From NCBI GenBank assembly GCA_022749755.1, contig CM040441.1, positions 11,409,475 to 11,473,474 on the forward strand: a stretch of DNA of 64,000 bases. The letters run 5' to 3'. Below, one piece after another: positions 24,617 through 38,470 of this stretch. The position numbers and the translations under genes were made by a program. The DNA comes from Azadirachta indica (lineage: Eukaryota; Streptophyta; Magnoliopsida; Sapindales; Meliaceae). Within the stretch, counting starts at the first letter, position 1; every line of letters begins with the position of its first letter. The notes under the pieces are model-generated. The model saw only the letters and a list, made by a program, of their open reading frames with translations. It was not told the DNA's origin and did no database searches.

Positions 24617-27600
24617 CTAGTCAACGATACTCTTTGAGCCTCTCCGAGGCATGGGAAGTTCAAGAATAATTAAGAAATAGCATCGTTCAGACTCTCTGAT
24701 ATATTGGACTTCACCATTCATTAGCTTCAGAATCTTCCGGCACATGCTCAGCCCTAGACCCTCCTGTGTCATCCATCGACTGCTATGGAACATGTCTTGG
24801 ACCAGCTCAGGAGGAAGCCCTTCGCCGGGGCATACCATCCTTTATAAAATACATAGATATCAGTTGATTGATACTTCTCACTATATCATATTTCTTACAG
24901 AGGGCATCAAGAAATATATCCTAATGCAAAAACATATAAAACAAAAGACTAACAAGACTAGAAATCGTCCAAAGTGGATGCTCAATTTTGGACAGATCCA
25001 TACTAATACGCATCTAAACTCCCAACAGACCCTTGACTACAATAAAAAATATTAAAAAAAAAAAAACCACTAAAGACAGACACTGTACAGAATCAACTTG
25101 GCACTTAAGTGCTATCTTTAAGTATGGTTATTAAATTTTTAATTTTATAAAATTTCTACACCACAATTCCTTGGAGATTGTTGTAGAACTTAAAAGCTGC
25201 AACAGAGGAAGGTTCAGTCAGACTCAAGGGCAAAACTCGGGGCCCAATTTCAAATCTACCACCTGTTTGTCAGTTCTAACTTGAGCACAGCATAAAATCT
25301 AGTTGCTTGTGTTAGTTTATCATAATTTGCATGCTGAAATTTCAATCTGCCAAACTCAATACTCATGCATCAAAGTCTCATCAGTCAACTTTCTGTTAAC
25401 TCAGCAAGCCAATATCCTGATTTCATCAACTTAAAACTTAATTTACAAAAATCATAATAAGGCAAAAACCAACACATGAGAAATGCAACTAGTATGTCCA
25501 ATATTTACTCAAGTCATCAGGATCAAAGCCACCAGTTCTCAATTCAACCAAATAGTTGCAATCTAATTAGCGGCTCAAGAAGCCACAAACAAGTTACTGA
25601 TAAAATAGAAGTTACCTCAAACAACAAAAAGAAATAATAACAATGATATGCAAAATCACCAGATCAAAAGTTTGCCAAACCTTACCTCATGGGCCAAATG
25701 AAGAGCAAGTATCATGATGAAGTATTTAACACAGATTGACTCATAATTGGCTACATTTGTGTGACATCTTGTATGTATGTTGACAAGATAGATTTTCAAA
25801 TTCAGAAGGATTACAAAAGAAAATCAAATACATCATGCTAGATGACTCGTATGATGGTGGAGACAAGAGCACTCTATGGAGTGCAAATCAGGCCATTAGA
25901 GTTTAAATTCATAGTAAATAGGAATTACTGAGGCAATTAAACGATAATAATAATAATGAGACAATGATGATTCTCCCTTTCATTAGAATTCCAAAAGCCT
26001 TTTGACTAGGAATCACATAAAAATGAGCATGGGGCTAACATACCTGAATTCATTATGTACAATAGTCGGTCTGTCAGAAATCTGCTTCAAAGTTGGACGA
26101 ACATGAATCTCAACCCAGCCTTCTGTAGGTGCTGCATAACGCACCATATTCAACAAAAAATCAGCCAAGACCTGTTGAATTCTAGCCTGATCACCATAAA
26201 CAACCAGTGTCTTGATTTCCTCCGGGATATCTCGAATCAATTGTAGATTTCTTTCCCTCAACAACATCATCACTTGGCTAACAACAGCATTTATGACACT
26301 TCCAAGTAAAAATTCAGCCTTCTCAAACTCCAGTGAACTAACCCCAATGGAAATTAGAGAAAAGGAAACCATCTTTCTCATTAGCACAGATGAAACATTA
26401 GAAGACACAACAGAATGGAGAACAAATAAAAGAACACACAAGATAACCAGCAATTTAAAGCATTTTAGTAAGGTCAAATTGGGGGGAAGTCAAATAGCAG
26501 AGGAGTTATCACAGAGGTATTTAATCAGTGTTACATTGGAAGAATCTGCTAAGTTTCTAACATTATGCACTTAAATGAAACAAGTTATAGGATTTGATGT
26601 CCTCAGCAGAGCTATGAACTATAAGTACATGGCAAATGAAAAATAATACATTAATTGTAAAAAATCTGCAAGTCATAGGGAGCTAGGAAGCAGTTAGCTA
26701 GGCATTTTAATTCAACATATAAATTTGCATCAAAAATAGAGAAAATGGCAGTTTCCTATCATGATCACAATTAAGATTGATCACAACAAAAAAAGGAGAC
26801 TCACCCATCTTCAATGCTCTCTAGGTCCACATCCCTTATAATCACTGACATCTGCTTCTCACAAGCAGCACTGGTTTCAAGAAACTGCTTTTGATCTTCA
26901 GTCAAGTCTGTAGCCTCCAAAAGTGAGTTAGTAAAGCGTATACCACTTAATGGATTCTTTATTTCCTGGCAAATGTAAGCCAACTCTTTCAACCTTGCGA
27001 AACACCTCTTTTCCTGTTGCCTCTGGACTGTAAGGGCTTGCTGCAACTCAGGACTAGCAATTTGCAAGAAGCAGAAAGCTCCTACAATCTGGCCTTCCAT
27101 ATTTACCCTTTTGTTGGCAGTCAAGAGCACTTGCACATATTTCCCATTCCGGTCAAAGAAGGAAAATGGAAATTTGTCTGTGTCCTGCCCTCCAAATGCA
27201 TTGTGCAAGACAATCATGAATTTCGTCAAAGCATCTGGACCCTTGAGCCGACAGCAACTTCCGAAAACCTCCCCAACTAACATCTTCCCAATGATATCCC
27301 CTCGCGGCCACCCAGTGAGCTTTTCCATGGCAGTGTTCCACTCCAAGCAACATGTGTTTTCATCGGAAGCAAATATGGGAGGGATCAAAGGATTCAGACT
27401 GTGAACAATGGCCTTGTAATCACCTTGTATGTGAATAAATTTGTCCATGACCACTTTCTGACCGGTGACATCCTGACCCACAAAGCAAACTCCAACAATA
27501 CTATTTGTATAATCCTTGCTTGAGCAAGCATTGACCACCACAAAGACTGCCTTCTTATGATTTTCTAAGCCAAATGTCCTCAATTTTATCTCTACATTCT

Positions 27601-30456
27601 TGTCTTCCTCGCCTGCATCAAATAAACTTGAGTAATGGAACATTCACTTACACCAATAAAACAGTTTCAATACTAAAGTAGTCATGCAAATGCAAATCAA
27701 TTAATCACCAACCAATAAAAAGAATAAGGCAGTTACCTTATAACTTATGAATTACGAGAATTACTTTAGACACATATTTTTTGTGTAGAAAACTATTTGG
27801 GCACCAGAGCAATGTTCCAGCTAATTATTTCAAGGTGGCTGAGTTAGGCTCCTCATACCAATCTCAACACTCATTCCACAGTCCTGGTTGAATCACTGAT
27901 AACATGACCAATAACAATGTACATATTGGCAACCACACAATGACTTTAATCAGGTTTGAGATTTAGTCTATATCTAGACCAGTTCAAGAGTCAAAAATGG
28001 ACTTTATCATTTCACAGTATATGGAAACATCATTTCACTCAGCCAAAGCATGCAAGTTAAACAAGCACTACCTGATTTTTATAACATTTTAGCTGAGCCA
28101 AATTTTGCTTTCAATTTCGTTTCACTGAACATTCACTCATGTGCAAATTTACTTTCAGAGAGCGAAATTGAACTCCGATTAATTTCCATTATTATTTATT
28201 TGACTATTTTTGGCAAGACCCATTTATTTTGAAATGGTTTCATTTTAATATGTGTCTTCAACTGACATGGGCAATGGAATGGAAATATTACATGTCTACA
28301 AGATGTCATAACACACTTAGTAAACCCTTTCAATTGACAAGAATTAAAATGCTGGATAAAAGACTACCTTTTAATGCACGATGAAGAAGATTGTCAACAG
28401 TTTCCTCATATTCCTCATAAACAAGATCATGAACCAAGGACTTTCCCATAGCTTCATCAACTGAGAGCCCAGTCAACTCAGAAACTTTCGCATTCCACCC
28501 ATTAATGCAACCATGGACATCAACAGCAAAAATGGGAGCAGTTGCAGTCTCTATCAACCTCACCATTTCCCTGGCAACTGAACTGAGCTCATCCATTCCT
28601 TGCATCTCTAGATCTCCAAGCTGAGCATTTACAACAGCCTTAGAATTGCTTGCTTCAGCATCCCTAAATGAGTCTCGCAGAATCAGCTGCAAAGAGTGAA
28701 TTGCATCCATTTCTGCATTCTCCCATAGCAAACTCCGGCTCTTCACCACTTCCAGAAATGCCTTGAATGAAGAACGTGGATGCATCCTTTGCCCATCATC
28801 CTTATCCTCTGGATGATGTTTTGCACCACCCCATTTGATCTCTTTTGCTGTGTGAGACCTGAACCAGAATAGAAAATCCCTTTTAGTGATATAAGCAACA
28901 GCCATTCCACAAACCGCATTACCAAGCATGGCTGCCTTGGGGTACCCAGCATCACCCAAACTGTCAGTGCTTAAACCAGTTGAGTCACCATGGTAAGTCA
29001 GAAGCCAATCCACAATATCCTTTATCTGGGCTTCAGTTGGGGTCACACCTAGTGGGTAATATTTCCCCTGGTAATAAAGGGCTGCCCCATCACACTTCAC
29101 AAGGTCCATTATACTAGGGCTCTGAGTAACAATGCCGGCTGGGGAGTCACGAAGAAGCATATCACACAACAGAGTTTGGGTCCTCAGAACATGTTTCTCC
29201 GACAACTGTGATGCCAATTGCAATTCCATGTTCAGCTGGAGTCCAAAAGCTTGCATTAAGAACTCACAAGCATAACGAAGTGGAAATGGAATGCACCTAG
29301 CGGAAGTGTGATGGCAAACAACCAAACCCCAAAGCCTGGTTGAGTTCCTCCCAGCAATAGGTTCCTCATCATTTCCATTAATAACAACTGCCATGGCCAA
29401 TGAAGCAATTGATCCCATGTTAGCCATATACTGTGCATGACAACCATGAGGAGCCCTAAGCGTTGAACCAACTAAACACAAAGGTTGCATAAGCCCTTCA
29501 TCCTGAATCACACGAAGTGGGGTGGCATGACAATCAACGATCATTCTAACCCTATTCTGCTTAAACAAAAACCGCGAAGCCTGAGGAATATCAGTAGCCG
29601 GATAATGCAACCCCATATAAGGCTCCAAATCGGGCCTTTTACTCTCTGCCACAACCTCACCATGTTCATCCTCATGAAACTTATACACCATAACCCTATC
29701 ATATCCAGTAAGCTGTCTCACACTCTCAACAACAGTGTCACACAATAACTTAATATCTCCCCCAGGAAGTGACTGCAATTGTGAAATCGCACGCACAGCC
29801 AACTTCTGTGATTGCACAGCTCCAGCAATAGACAGAGCAGGGTCCTCTGTCCTAGCAGGCTCTAAATCAATAACTATCCCTACATCAATCCTATGCAAAA
29901 TTGCGTAAAAGGGTTTTCCAGAATTCTTTGAATGAATCCAAATAGGATTCAACAACGTTATTTCCCTCGCACCAAAAGCTTTTTCAAGTAAAACAGAACT
30001 CGAAGAAGTAAATAACGTCCATACATCCGTCCCAATTGTTAATATCTCTTCTTTTTCAAGGTTAGGAACAGACTGTAGAGTTAAACCTAGCATTTCACGT
30101 GCGTTTTCGCTATATGCGATGACTCTAAAAGTTGGTTCATCAACAGCAATCATACAACCAAACCGCTGAATATGCCCACCCCGTTGAATTTTGGACAAGT
30201 AAGCACTAATTTGTTGTTCCGGCACAGAATGACTGGTAGTTCTAACAGACTGCGAGTAATCAAACGACTTACCAGACTCTCCGGATTGTTCAAACACTGC
30301 GTGAAGTCGAGCGTCGACAGTGTACTGAGCAATGGCTTTGCTTACAGTCATGGATTCTGTAGCGTTGTGCTGCGCTCTTATGTTGCTTGTACCTGAAGAC
30401 TGCGCTTGACTTTGGTGTTGCTGGTGTGAATTTGCTGCTCTGCTGCCTGACGCCAT
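24617..30456 (-). CDS. PHYB: Phytochrome B photoreceptor, four exons
   Basis: Exons 30456-28368, 27612-26805, 26337-26044 and 24839-24617 give 1137 aa, the usual phyB gene structure. The start is [10 protein letters not shown] at 30456. Order of parts: a Ser/Gln-rich N-terminal extension; the N-PAS; the GAF domain with [10 protein letters not shown] and the bilin-binding Cys339 in [10 protein letters not shown] (Tyr258 equals Tyr276 of Arabidopsis phyB); the PHY domain with the [20 protein letters not shown] hairpin; two PAS repeats; and a degenerate histidine-kinase-like module ending near [14 protein letters not shown]. It senses red/far-red light and moves to the nucleus as Pfr. Oddities: Pro of the phytochrome-wide IQPFG motif is Arg98 (codon 30165-30163), and Arg in GTDVR is Trp146. 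The C-terminus is shorter than in Arabidopsis. All introns have GT-AG borders. Confidence 0.95.
24840..26043 (-). other. PHYB intron 3
   Basis: This 1204-bp intron separates NEFR from MVCPGEG. I see no gene or mobile element inside it. Confidence 0.8.
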
Positions 30457-32891
30457 TTCTTTTGTCACTAAATCTAAATCCGAAATGTTGGCAGTTTTCT
30501 GAAAAATTCTGGTCGTTTTCCTCTCTGTTTCCTCTAAGAATTCCTTCAGTTGTGTGTTTGCTTTACAAGGTGACTGAATAACAAAAACCCATCAGAAAAA
30601 CTTCATAAACATGGAGAATTCTGTACTGTTGTTATCATTAAATAGGGAAAACTGAAGAATTTTGGATCAAAAAAGTAGGAGTTTATAGTTAAGTCACAGT
30701 GAATGCTTTTTGATATACCCTTCGGCCTTTGGGAGAGAGAAGAGGGAGACGAGGGAGCAGCTAGTTAAAAGAAAGTTTTCTTTGGGTTTTGATCTTCTTT
30801 TACTTCCGGGTTTCTTTCGAAGGGATAATAACATCTGTATCCCTAAGTTTTTAATACTTTTTAAACTAATAAATAATTTATTTATTTATAATATAAAAAA
30901 AAGTTCTTATCTAATGCCTAATATCCATTATTGAAAAGAAATTAAATTATCCTTACTATAAATATACAACAGTATGTAATTCAACCATAAAGGATATTTC
31001 AATAATTTTACCATTTAATTGATCTACTACTAATAGTACCCCCCTCTTCCATTTAGCCTTAATCAGTAAATTTTTTAGTTGGAGTTCAATTAGATTTCAT
31101 TTTTCTAAATATTTGAAGTAAATCTCTATCTTTTCTTAAGATTAAATATTTGAGTTAAATTTAATTTGAATTTAACTCAAAACAATTTCAATAGATCTTT
31201 AAAGTAAATCCTTCCTTATTTTGTAATATATGTTAAAGTTGAATTTGATTTATTTAAATATTTAGGCATACCTATTCTTCTTTGCAATTAGATAAACAAT
31301 TTAGACTATATTTTAGTTTGATTTTGAGACAATTCACAGAAAATGCCTCACCGATTATTTAAGGTGGCAGAATTCCGCAAGGAAAAAGAGGGCTAAATAT
31401 TTATAATTATGTCCTTATTTGAAAAATAATAAAAATATAAGGGAACTAAATGTTATTACTCATTTTAAATGGTTTTTTCTTCTTCTATTTTTTTATCTTT
31501 TGTCCGGACACTAGGTGATTTTTTTTATTTTTTATTTTATTTTCCGTGCTGGAATTTATTTGTGGGCGAGGAGAGAGCTACGGTGGTGGGAAATAAAAAG
31601 GGGAGTATTTGATTGGTAGGCATTTTGTTTCGTAATTGGGCCCCTTTTCTTTTTCTTTATATTTTTTATTTATTTTATTTATCCAAATATGGACCATCAT
31701 GCAAATAGCTGAAAACTCTTTTATTTACTATTTCTTTTAGTAATCTCGTTGTGGATCATGCTTTCCTCATTTGTCACATTTACCTTTTAACTTCGGATTA
31801 TATGACTAATTTCTTTTATTACATTTCTCTAAATTTTATTTAAAAATTTTCAATATTCAAAATTATATCTAGTAAAATTTAAAATATTAATAATAACCTT
31901 ATATTTGAAATAGAGGTACCTACTAAATATATTTTAAATTGTAGCTGTTTGTGTTATCAAAATCAAATAAAAAGCTGATAATATAGAACATGTCTATCTA
32001 AGTTATGAATATAATGATCAGAAAAAATCAAAAAAAGAATCCACCACGTGAAAGAGAGAGATGGTTTTGTTTGCATAAAATGTTTCAACTTTGATACCCA
32101 TATATTTTTTTTTTTTAAATTTTCCCAAAAGAAAAAAAAAAGGAAAGAAAATGCCGCAATATGCCGAAAAACGCATGGATTCTTTTAGGAAATGGATAGA
32201 CAATGCATTTTTCTGTCAAGCGCCAGAGGTTCCAAATTTGCCCGTACAGAAACATACAGACGCGTGCAACATAAAACACAGTTGAACAAAACAAAGTTCA
32301 TTATCCACATACTCGACAAATGTCAAACGTGACACCCACGTGAATGTTGATCATGAACATTAAAAAAAGGCGGATTCCGTAAAAACAGCATGAATTCTCT
32401 TCATTCTTCCCCACCCCACACATTGTATGTATTCCAATTCCATTCTATCGTAGTTTTGCTCTATGGTTATACACGGATTAAGTGCTGCAGTCCTTTGAAA
32501 AGTTTTAACGTAAAACTTTAAAATTCTTGAATGATCATTTCTGAAGGCCTGAGTAGAATATGTTGGAATACTATCGCCTTTGGTAGAAAAACTGAGCATT
32601 TTTCGCAAGAGAAATTGGATTTGGCGCAACATTTTATTTTTTAATATTCAAGATGGGGAGAATCTTATACAACAATGTAAAAAACAAGAAACCGGAAATT
32701 ATGTATGGGAAACATTACGTTTGTTCAAATAAATGATCTAAAGTCTTATCTTCAATGAAATTGCGGATACAACTTAGAACTTTTGAAAGTACTGGGGCCG
32801 GTAATTAGCAGTACAAAAACCAGTCTTATCTTCAAAATGAAAAATGTTTTCTGAAAGCTTGCTGGTTTTCCACTTGCTGCCAGAAACTGCT
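30457..32891. other. Intergenic: PHYB upstream region and ACLB 3' flank
   Basis: The PHYB 5' UTR and promoter start at 30457. G-box cores CACGTG occur near 32045 and 32337, closer to ACLB. The DNA between is AT-rich, and no coding exons are recognised. Confidence 0.6.
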
Positions 32892-35800
32892 TTACTTGGT
32901 GTAGAGAACATCCTCCCATGGGTGACGGTATAGAGGTTGTTTCAATCTCTTCTGGTCAAAGGTGTGCCTGAGATTTTCAATAAGAAGCAATAAGTCAGAT
33001 TCAAGATGTGGCATTATAACTCTCTATACTTCTCTCTATTTGCAATGTAACCCAGCTTGAACCTTACAATCAGTCAAGAAATTTACACAGGCACTTGATA
33101 GTTCAGAATACAGAGAAATGCACACTTTTGCTGCCAATAAGTTGATTCTTTATTGGTATGTATAGCAACATGCTATCTAGAACAAAATTCCTCTGACCCA
33201 CCAGTTCAATCTCAGCCAAGTATATTACTAAATTACTAAACACCCTAAAGATATTGAACAGTGCACTTTTTTGTCACAAATACGTCAGATCTATCACTAT
33301 CCACAGCAAATAACAACCAATTCGACATGGGAATGGTTGCACTTATAAACACTAGAAAATGGTACTCAAATTTTCATTCTTTTTCTAAATAAGTAAAGTT
33401 CCATCTATTTCATGTCCTAATATCAAAGGTTTAACTGTACACAAGTAAGCAAAGATAAGAAGACCCTGGAGTGTAATCTAACTTACCCAATCAAACCAAT
33501 CGAACGTGCCAACACAAAGAGCCCATTCAGATAACCAATCTCAACAATCTCATCAATTTCTGGCTTGGTGAACATTCCACTACCAGCGAGGAGATCCAAG
33601 AAAAGGGACCCAATTGCACCATCTACATTAAGAACCAAGTTGTTTGCCTTTGATAAAGTGTAGGTTTCAACTTGAACAGCATATTCCATGTACTTTACAG
33701 AAGGGAAATGGGTACGAGCAAATTTTTGCAGCAACTCCACTCTTTTATCTCTGTTATCTCCTCTCTTGATCCTTTTTAACAGGAAGCAAACATTAGTTTA
33801 TCAACACCAATTTGCAATGAGCAAATATTGCATAAACATAAAATGTCATGGTTGCAAGATTTATAAACATCTTACAGTAGCAACTCAATACCTGTGTCCA
33901 ATCCCAGGAACACGAATGCCCTTCTTTTTCATTCCTTCAACAAATTCGTACGGTGTAAGATTCTGATAAAACAGCAAAAGGGTAACATCATTTTGGTATC
34001 TAGATACCATCAGAGCAACCAGACAAGAAGTACTCCTTAATCCTATCAGGTATGTCCACTAATCTTACCCGGTCATAAGCATCCTTGAAATATCTAGCAG
34101 CATCATCAATAGCACCACCAAATCGGGGACCAATTGTGAGTAAACCTGTTTCAGACTCTCACAAGTTAGTCCTTTGTTAGGTAATTCCAATTCTCAATTG
34201 ACAACTAAAACCATAAATTATTTCAAAACAAGGAAATGGGAAAAACAAAAACTACTATTCACCTGAGACAAGACTGGAAACAAGATCCTTTCCGGCTCTA
34301 GCTGTGACTATTGTGTTGTGAGCGCCAGAGACACAGGGACCATGATCAGCACATAGCATTATGCATATCTGTCCAAGATAACATGTATTAATGAAAAGAA
34401 GTTTGACGACATAATACTTTTTCTATTTTGTACACAAGTGTTTAGTCCAAATGAGAAAAAAGATAGAATTGAAAGGTAAATTAAATAGAACTTTCCATTA
34501 AAAACCTTCCAATTATGACAAATCTACCTCAATAAATTGGGTACAGTAACGGGGAAGGCTGCGTTTGAACCACAAAAGGGAGATAACGTCACCCACGCCA
34601 TAACCTCGTTCTACAATTGAGGACATTGGCACACCACCATAGCATGGCTCCTCACCTGATAATTGGTACAAAGAAAATTTTAGTGTTATATCTAAGACAA
34701 ACATCAAAAATGCAAATTGAGACCATAAAAAGGGATCTAGAATGTACCTCTATCATCGGAGATAGTTGAAATAATATGAGTCGGAGCCCGGACTTTTCCA
34801 CTCTTAATAGCTGTGTTAAGATCTTCGGGGATTTGTGGAGGTGTAATTTCCTTCACTGGTGTAATCTTCCCAGCCTCAACCTAAGAAAAAAACCAACCAT
34901 TTCTGAATAAACTATTTGTATAGCCTGAAAGAAATTTAGCCATTTTTTCTTCCTCTGATGAAGGTGGGAGAACGGGAAGGGTGCAGGGAGGGCTCCTAGA
35001 AACCAACCAGTTTCTCAAATGTTTCCTTAATTGCAGTTTCAAAGGCTTCATATGAAGTGGGAACAACAGCTCCAGCATCCCTTAATGCTTGATTCTTTGC
35101 CTGAGCAGACTCCATCTCACCACCACTTTTAGCCCCCTGATTTATTTAATGCAAAGGAAGATTAGGAATATGTAAGTCTCAAGGTAATAAATGCTCCATT
35201 GTTGAAGAACAAAGGTCCCAGAACAACTTAAGAGTTAACTTACAGCATGACCAAATTGTACTTCTGATTTGAAGAGCCGTGCACAGGTTCCACTGACCCA
35301 AGCAACTACTGGTTTGTTTACTTTTCCCTGTTTGAGGGCTTCAACAAGTGAGTACTCATCTCGCCCTCCAAGTTCTCCAAGTACAACCATTATCTTAACC
35401 TGAGGTCAACAGAGAAAAAGACATTAGAAAGAGGGGAAAAAACCCCAAGCAATATTAGAAAAGGACAAGATCAAAAATGAATGGTCAAAAATCTCATAAT
35501 TTTCTTTACTTGTGCCTCTAAAGTATACTAATTGAATATATTAACCACTTGAAGTTGCAAAGACACAGTATCAAAAACAACTTCAGTCCTGAAACAACGT
35601 ACATGCATACTAGTTCATAAGGAACAGCTTTGTCAAAACATAAATGTTCAGCAGCCAACCCTCAAGCGAGTAAATGAAAACATTTAATATACCTGTGGGA
35701 TGTTGTTAAACCGCAAAACATGATCAGAAAGAGTGGAGCCAGGGAACACATCTCCTCCAATTGCAATACCTACAAGGGTTTGAAAATTTTTTCTACATTA

Positions 35801-37872
35801 AGTTCCATCCTAAATCTAAATGCACTGAGCCAGGCAGAAGATATATTTAAAAAATAAGGAATCATAAAATGTACCTTCATAGATTCCATCTGTTACACGA
35901 GCAATAGAGTTGTATAATTCATTAGACATGCCACCCTGCACATGTCAAAAGAAACATTGTTTGTCAAAACTTCCAGCACATAGCATATTCTCAAATTACA
36001 CTTCTGAAAAATTAGAGGTGATAATTATAATCCAACCACAGGTTCAGTTTCATTTTGAGCTCCATGCAAAGAATAACAGGTCAATCTCACTATTCGAAAT
36101 AGTAGGACAAGAACTGTTTTACAGTCAACTAAATTGAAGATCACACGACTTCATTGTCAAGAAGGTGTTCATCTTGCTCTTCAGGTTAGAGCGATTTAGT
36201 GCTTCATAAAATGCAAGCATAACTAAAATCTTGATTAGGAGAAAGAGTAAAATTATCATTTGTTATATAATCTTCAATAATTCTTTCAAGCAAATTAGTG
36301 AATAAAATGTACCATCAGAATTTTCCAACTATTTCTTTCCCTCCTAAAAATCTACTGTTTTGGAGCCACAAGAAGTTAAAATGGTTGTTGAAATTTAAAT
36401 TTTAAGTCCTTGGGTCTTGATTGAACCGAGAAATAGTGAATGCTTGAGGATTGAGTACATACAGATTTGGAGACGAAACCAACAGACCCGGGCCTGTAGA
36501 GTTTGCAATGAATGATATTATCAATGGTTCCAGCTGTGTCACCTATCTTAAAAGCTCCAGCTTGAATTCCTCCAACAGTTGCTGGGCCAATAACAACCTG
36601 TAAAACCATCGCATAAATTAGTTACAGATTAAACAAGACAATAATAAATCATCAAGAATGGTTAAAATCTAATAACTTCTTATCAGTTCTTCACCTTATT
36701 GTTTGCCCGAGCATATGCAATCAATTGCTTGGTGTCTGCCTCAGGCACTCCTTCAGCAATTATAGCTACAACCCGAATGGTTGGTTGCTTCAGAGCAGCC
36801 ATAGATGAGGCAGCAGCACTGCAAATATATTAAATGTAAAACTAATGTAATTCATACAAACCAGTCAAACTGCATTATTAATAAATAAATGAATACTTAC
36901 CTTCTAAATGATGCGAAGTTGATAAAAACATCAGCAGTTGGATGAGCAGCACAAGCTGCATCAATACTGCAAACATTTATAAAGTACAGGTTAGAGGTTC
37001 TGAAAAACCAGGAATATGCAATTTCATTTTCTAGACACTACAAGCATACTGCTTGTTATATTAAGCTAACAACTATTATTACTAAATGTCTGGTTCATAT
37101 AAAGCAGTAGTTTAAATTTAAGGTTAGTATCTGGATGCGATTTAGCAACTTACCATAAAATCACATTAAAGCATTTTATTAGTTTCCTTGCAGAACATCA
37201 ATATTTGGCACGTAACATACCAAAAACACTTGTGATCACAAGTATTGCAAGCCAAACTACAGTTCACAAATTATTGTTCTCTCGTAACCGAAAAAGACGA
37301 GGATATTCACCAATCACAACACCATCAAGATAGAGTAAAACATTAAATAAACCAGGTGATTTAACCGTGACATATTACCAGAAATCTCAAACTCAACAGT
37401 GACAAGGACTCTAAATTAGCCGGCCTAGCTAAATCAAGAAGAATCAACTGTCCTTACATTCTGACATAAGTTAGATGTTCTTAGTACTCTACATACAACA
37501 GTGACCGATTTGGATAGATAGAATTAGAAAAGCATAAAGCTTACGCGGAATGCACCGGAATGGCAATTTCCTCTTGACCAAAAAACAGTTTCTGAAATCC
37601 CTCTGCTCCAGGATTAATAATTCCAGCAACAGATGGCGTTTCCCTCCCTAAAAATGAAATTTCAAATAATATTAAAATACCAACAAACACGATCATAGCT
37701 AACAAGATGCAGTCATTGTATCATCTTCACATGAAAAACATAAATAACATGATATTCATATATCAGAATTACCGCAAAGGAAATCAAAATCAAGCATCCG
37801 CTGGATCGGAAGTGGCTTGTAGTTGTAGAACAAAGCTTGTGTAGTTTTCGAAAATAGCTGTCCGGTAGCCAT
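32892..37872 (-). CDS. ACLB: ATP-citrate lyase subunit B (ATP-citrate synthase beta chain), 16 exons
   Basis: Exons: 37872-37773, 37647-37545, 36966-36901, 36818-36695, 36597-36463, 35935-35875, 35769-35693, 35399-35244, 35136-35008, 34880-34748, 34655-34528, 34368-34263, 34145-34069, 33962-33892, 33771-33487 and 32967-32892. The sum is 1827 nt, giving 608 aa, the family length. It starts [20 protein letters not shown]. Seen are the CoA-ligase region ([19 protein letters not shown]), the catalytic His segment SEVQFGHAG split by an intron, and a C-terminal citrate-synthase-like domain ([35 protein letters not shown]) ending [10 protein letters not shown]. With the ACLA subunit it makes cytosolic acetyl-CoA from citrate for wax, sterol and flavonoid synthesis. 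Confidence 0.97.
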
Positions 37873-37896
37873 GGCGTCGATAATCACTCAAGACAC

Positions 37897-38301
37897 CTAT
37901 GATCAAACAAACAGAACCGAAAATGCAATCACACAATAAAATTTCTTCCAATTCCAACAGTTAGGAAGCCTGATTCAAGCTCAATGACGAAACATGAATC
38001 AAATCTACGCCATTAAATCGGTTCAAAAATGAAATTAAACAGCTACGAATTCAATAAATTCACACCTAACTAATAATAATAAAACGTAGAGGCGAAGCGA
38101 AGACAAGCGTTAGGCAAATGCAAATTAATGACTGTTACATTTATTTATAACAGCTTAAATTGCAAGATTTCATTCATGATTTGGTTTTCGCTAAACAACG
38201 AAATAAAGCATCTCGCTAAATCCTCGAATAAATCGACGCCTGTAACCAAACAAACAGGAAGTGGAATCAAAGAGAAAGCAGGGCAGATCTGAGTCAACTA
38301 C
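37897..38301 (-). other. Probable 5' UTR intron of ACLB
   Basis: On the minus strand, GAGTCAG|GTAGTT at 38302/38301 and CATAG|GTGTCT at 37897/37896 make a GT-AG pair that ends 24 bp before the ATG. Leader introns are common in housekeeping genes. It needs transcript support. Confidence 0.55.
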
Positions 38302-38400
38302 CTGACTCTTCGAGTCTCTGCCTCGTGAACTCAGCCGATAAAATTCGAGACACAGTGAGAGAAAGAGTGAGAAAATTGAAGGAGGAGAGAAAGAGAGAGA

Positions 38401-38470
38401 GGCTTAAATAGAGGAGAAGAATAAAGAGTTGCAGCTAACCAGCTAGGAGGGAAGGACGACGTCACGTGGC
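38401..38470 (-). promoter_or_regulatory. ACLB core promoter: TATA-like site and composite ACGT element
   Basis: TATTTAAG (minus) lies at about 38403-38410. About 50 bp further upstream, GACGTCACGTGGC (38458-38470, plus strand) fuses a C-box and a G-box, the preferred target of plant bZIP factors, and CACGTGGC also matches ABRE. Binding is inferred. Confidence 0.45.

Noticed and set aside
27017..27404. Plus-strand frames opposite PHYB exon 2
   Set aside because: Shadows of the phytochrome coding strand.
30457..30468. Extended start for phytochrome B (four extra codons)
   Set aside because: The codon at 30468 is GTG; the ATG at 30456 gives the normal MASGS start.
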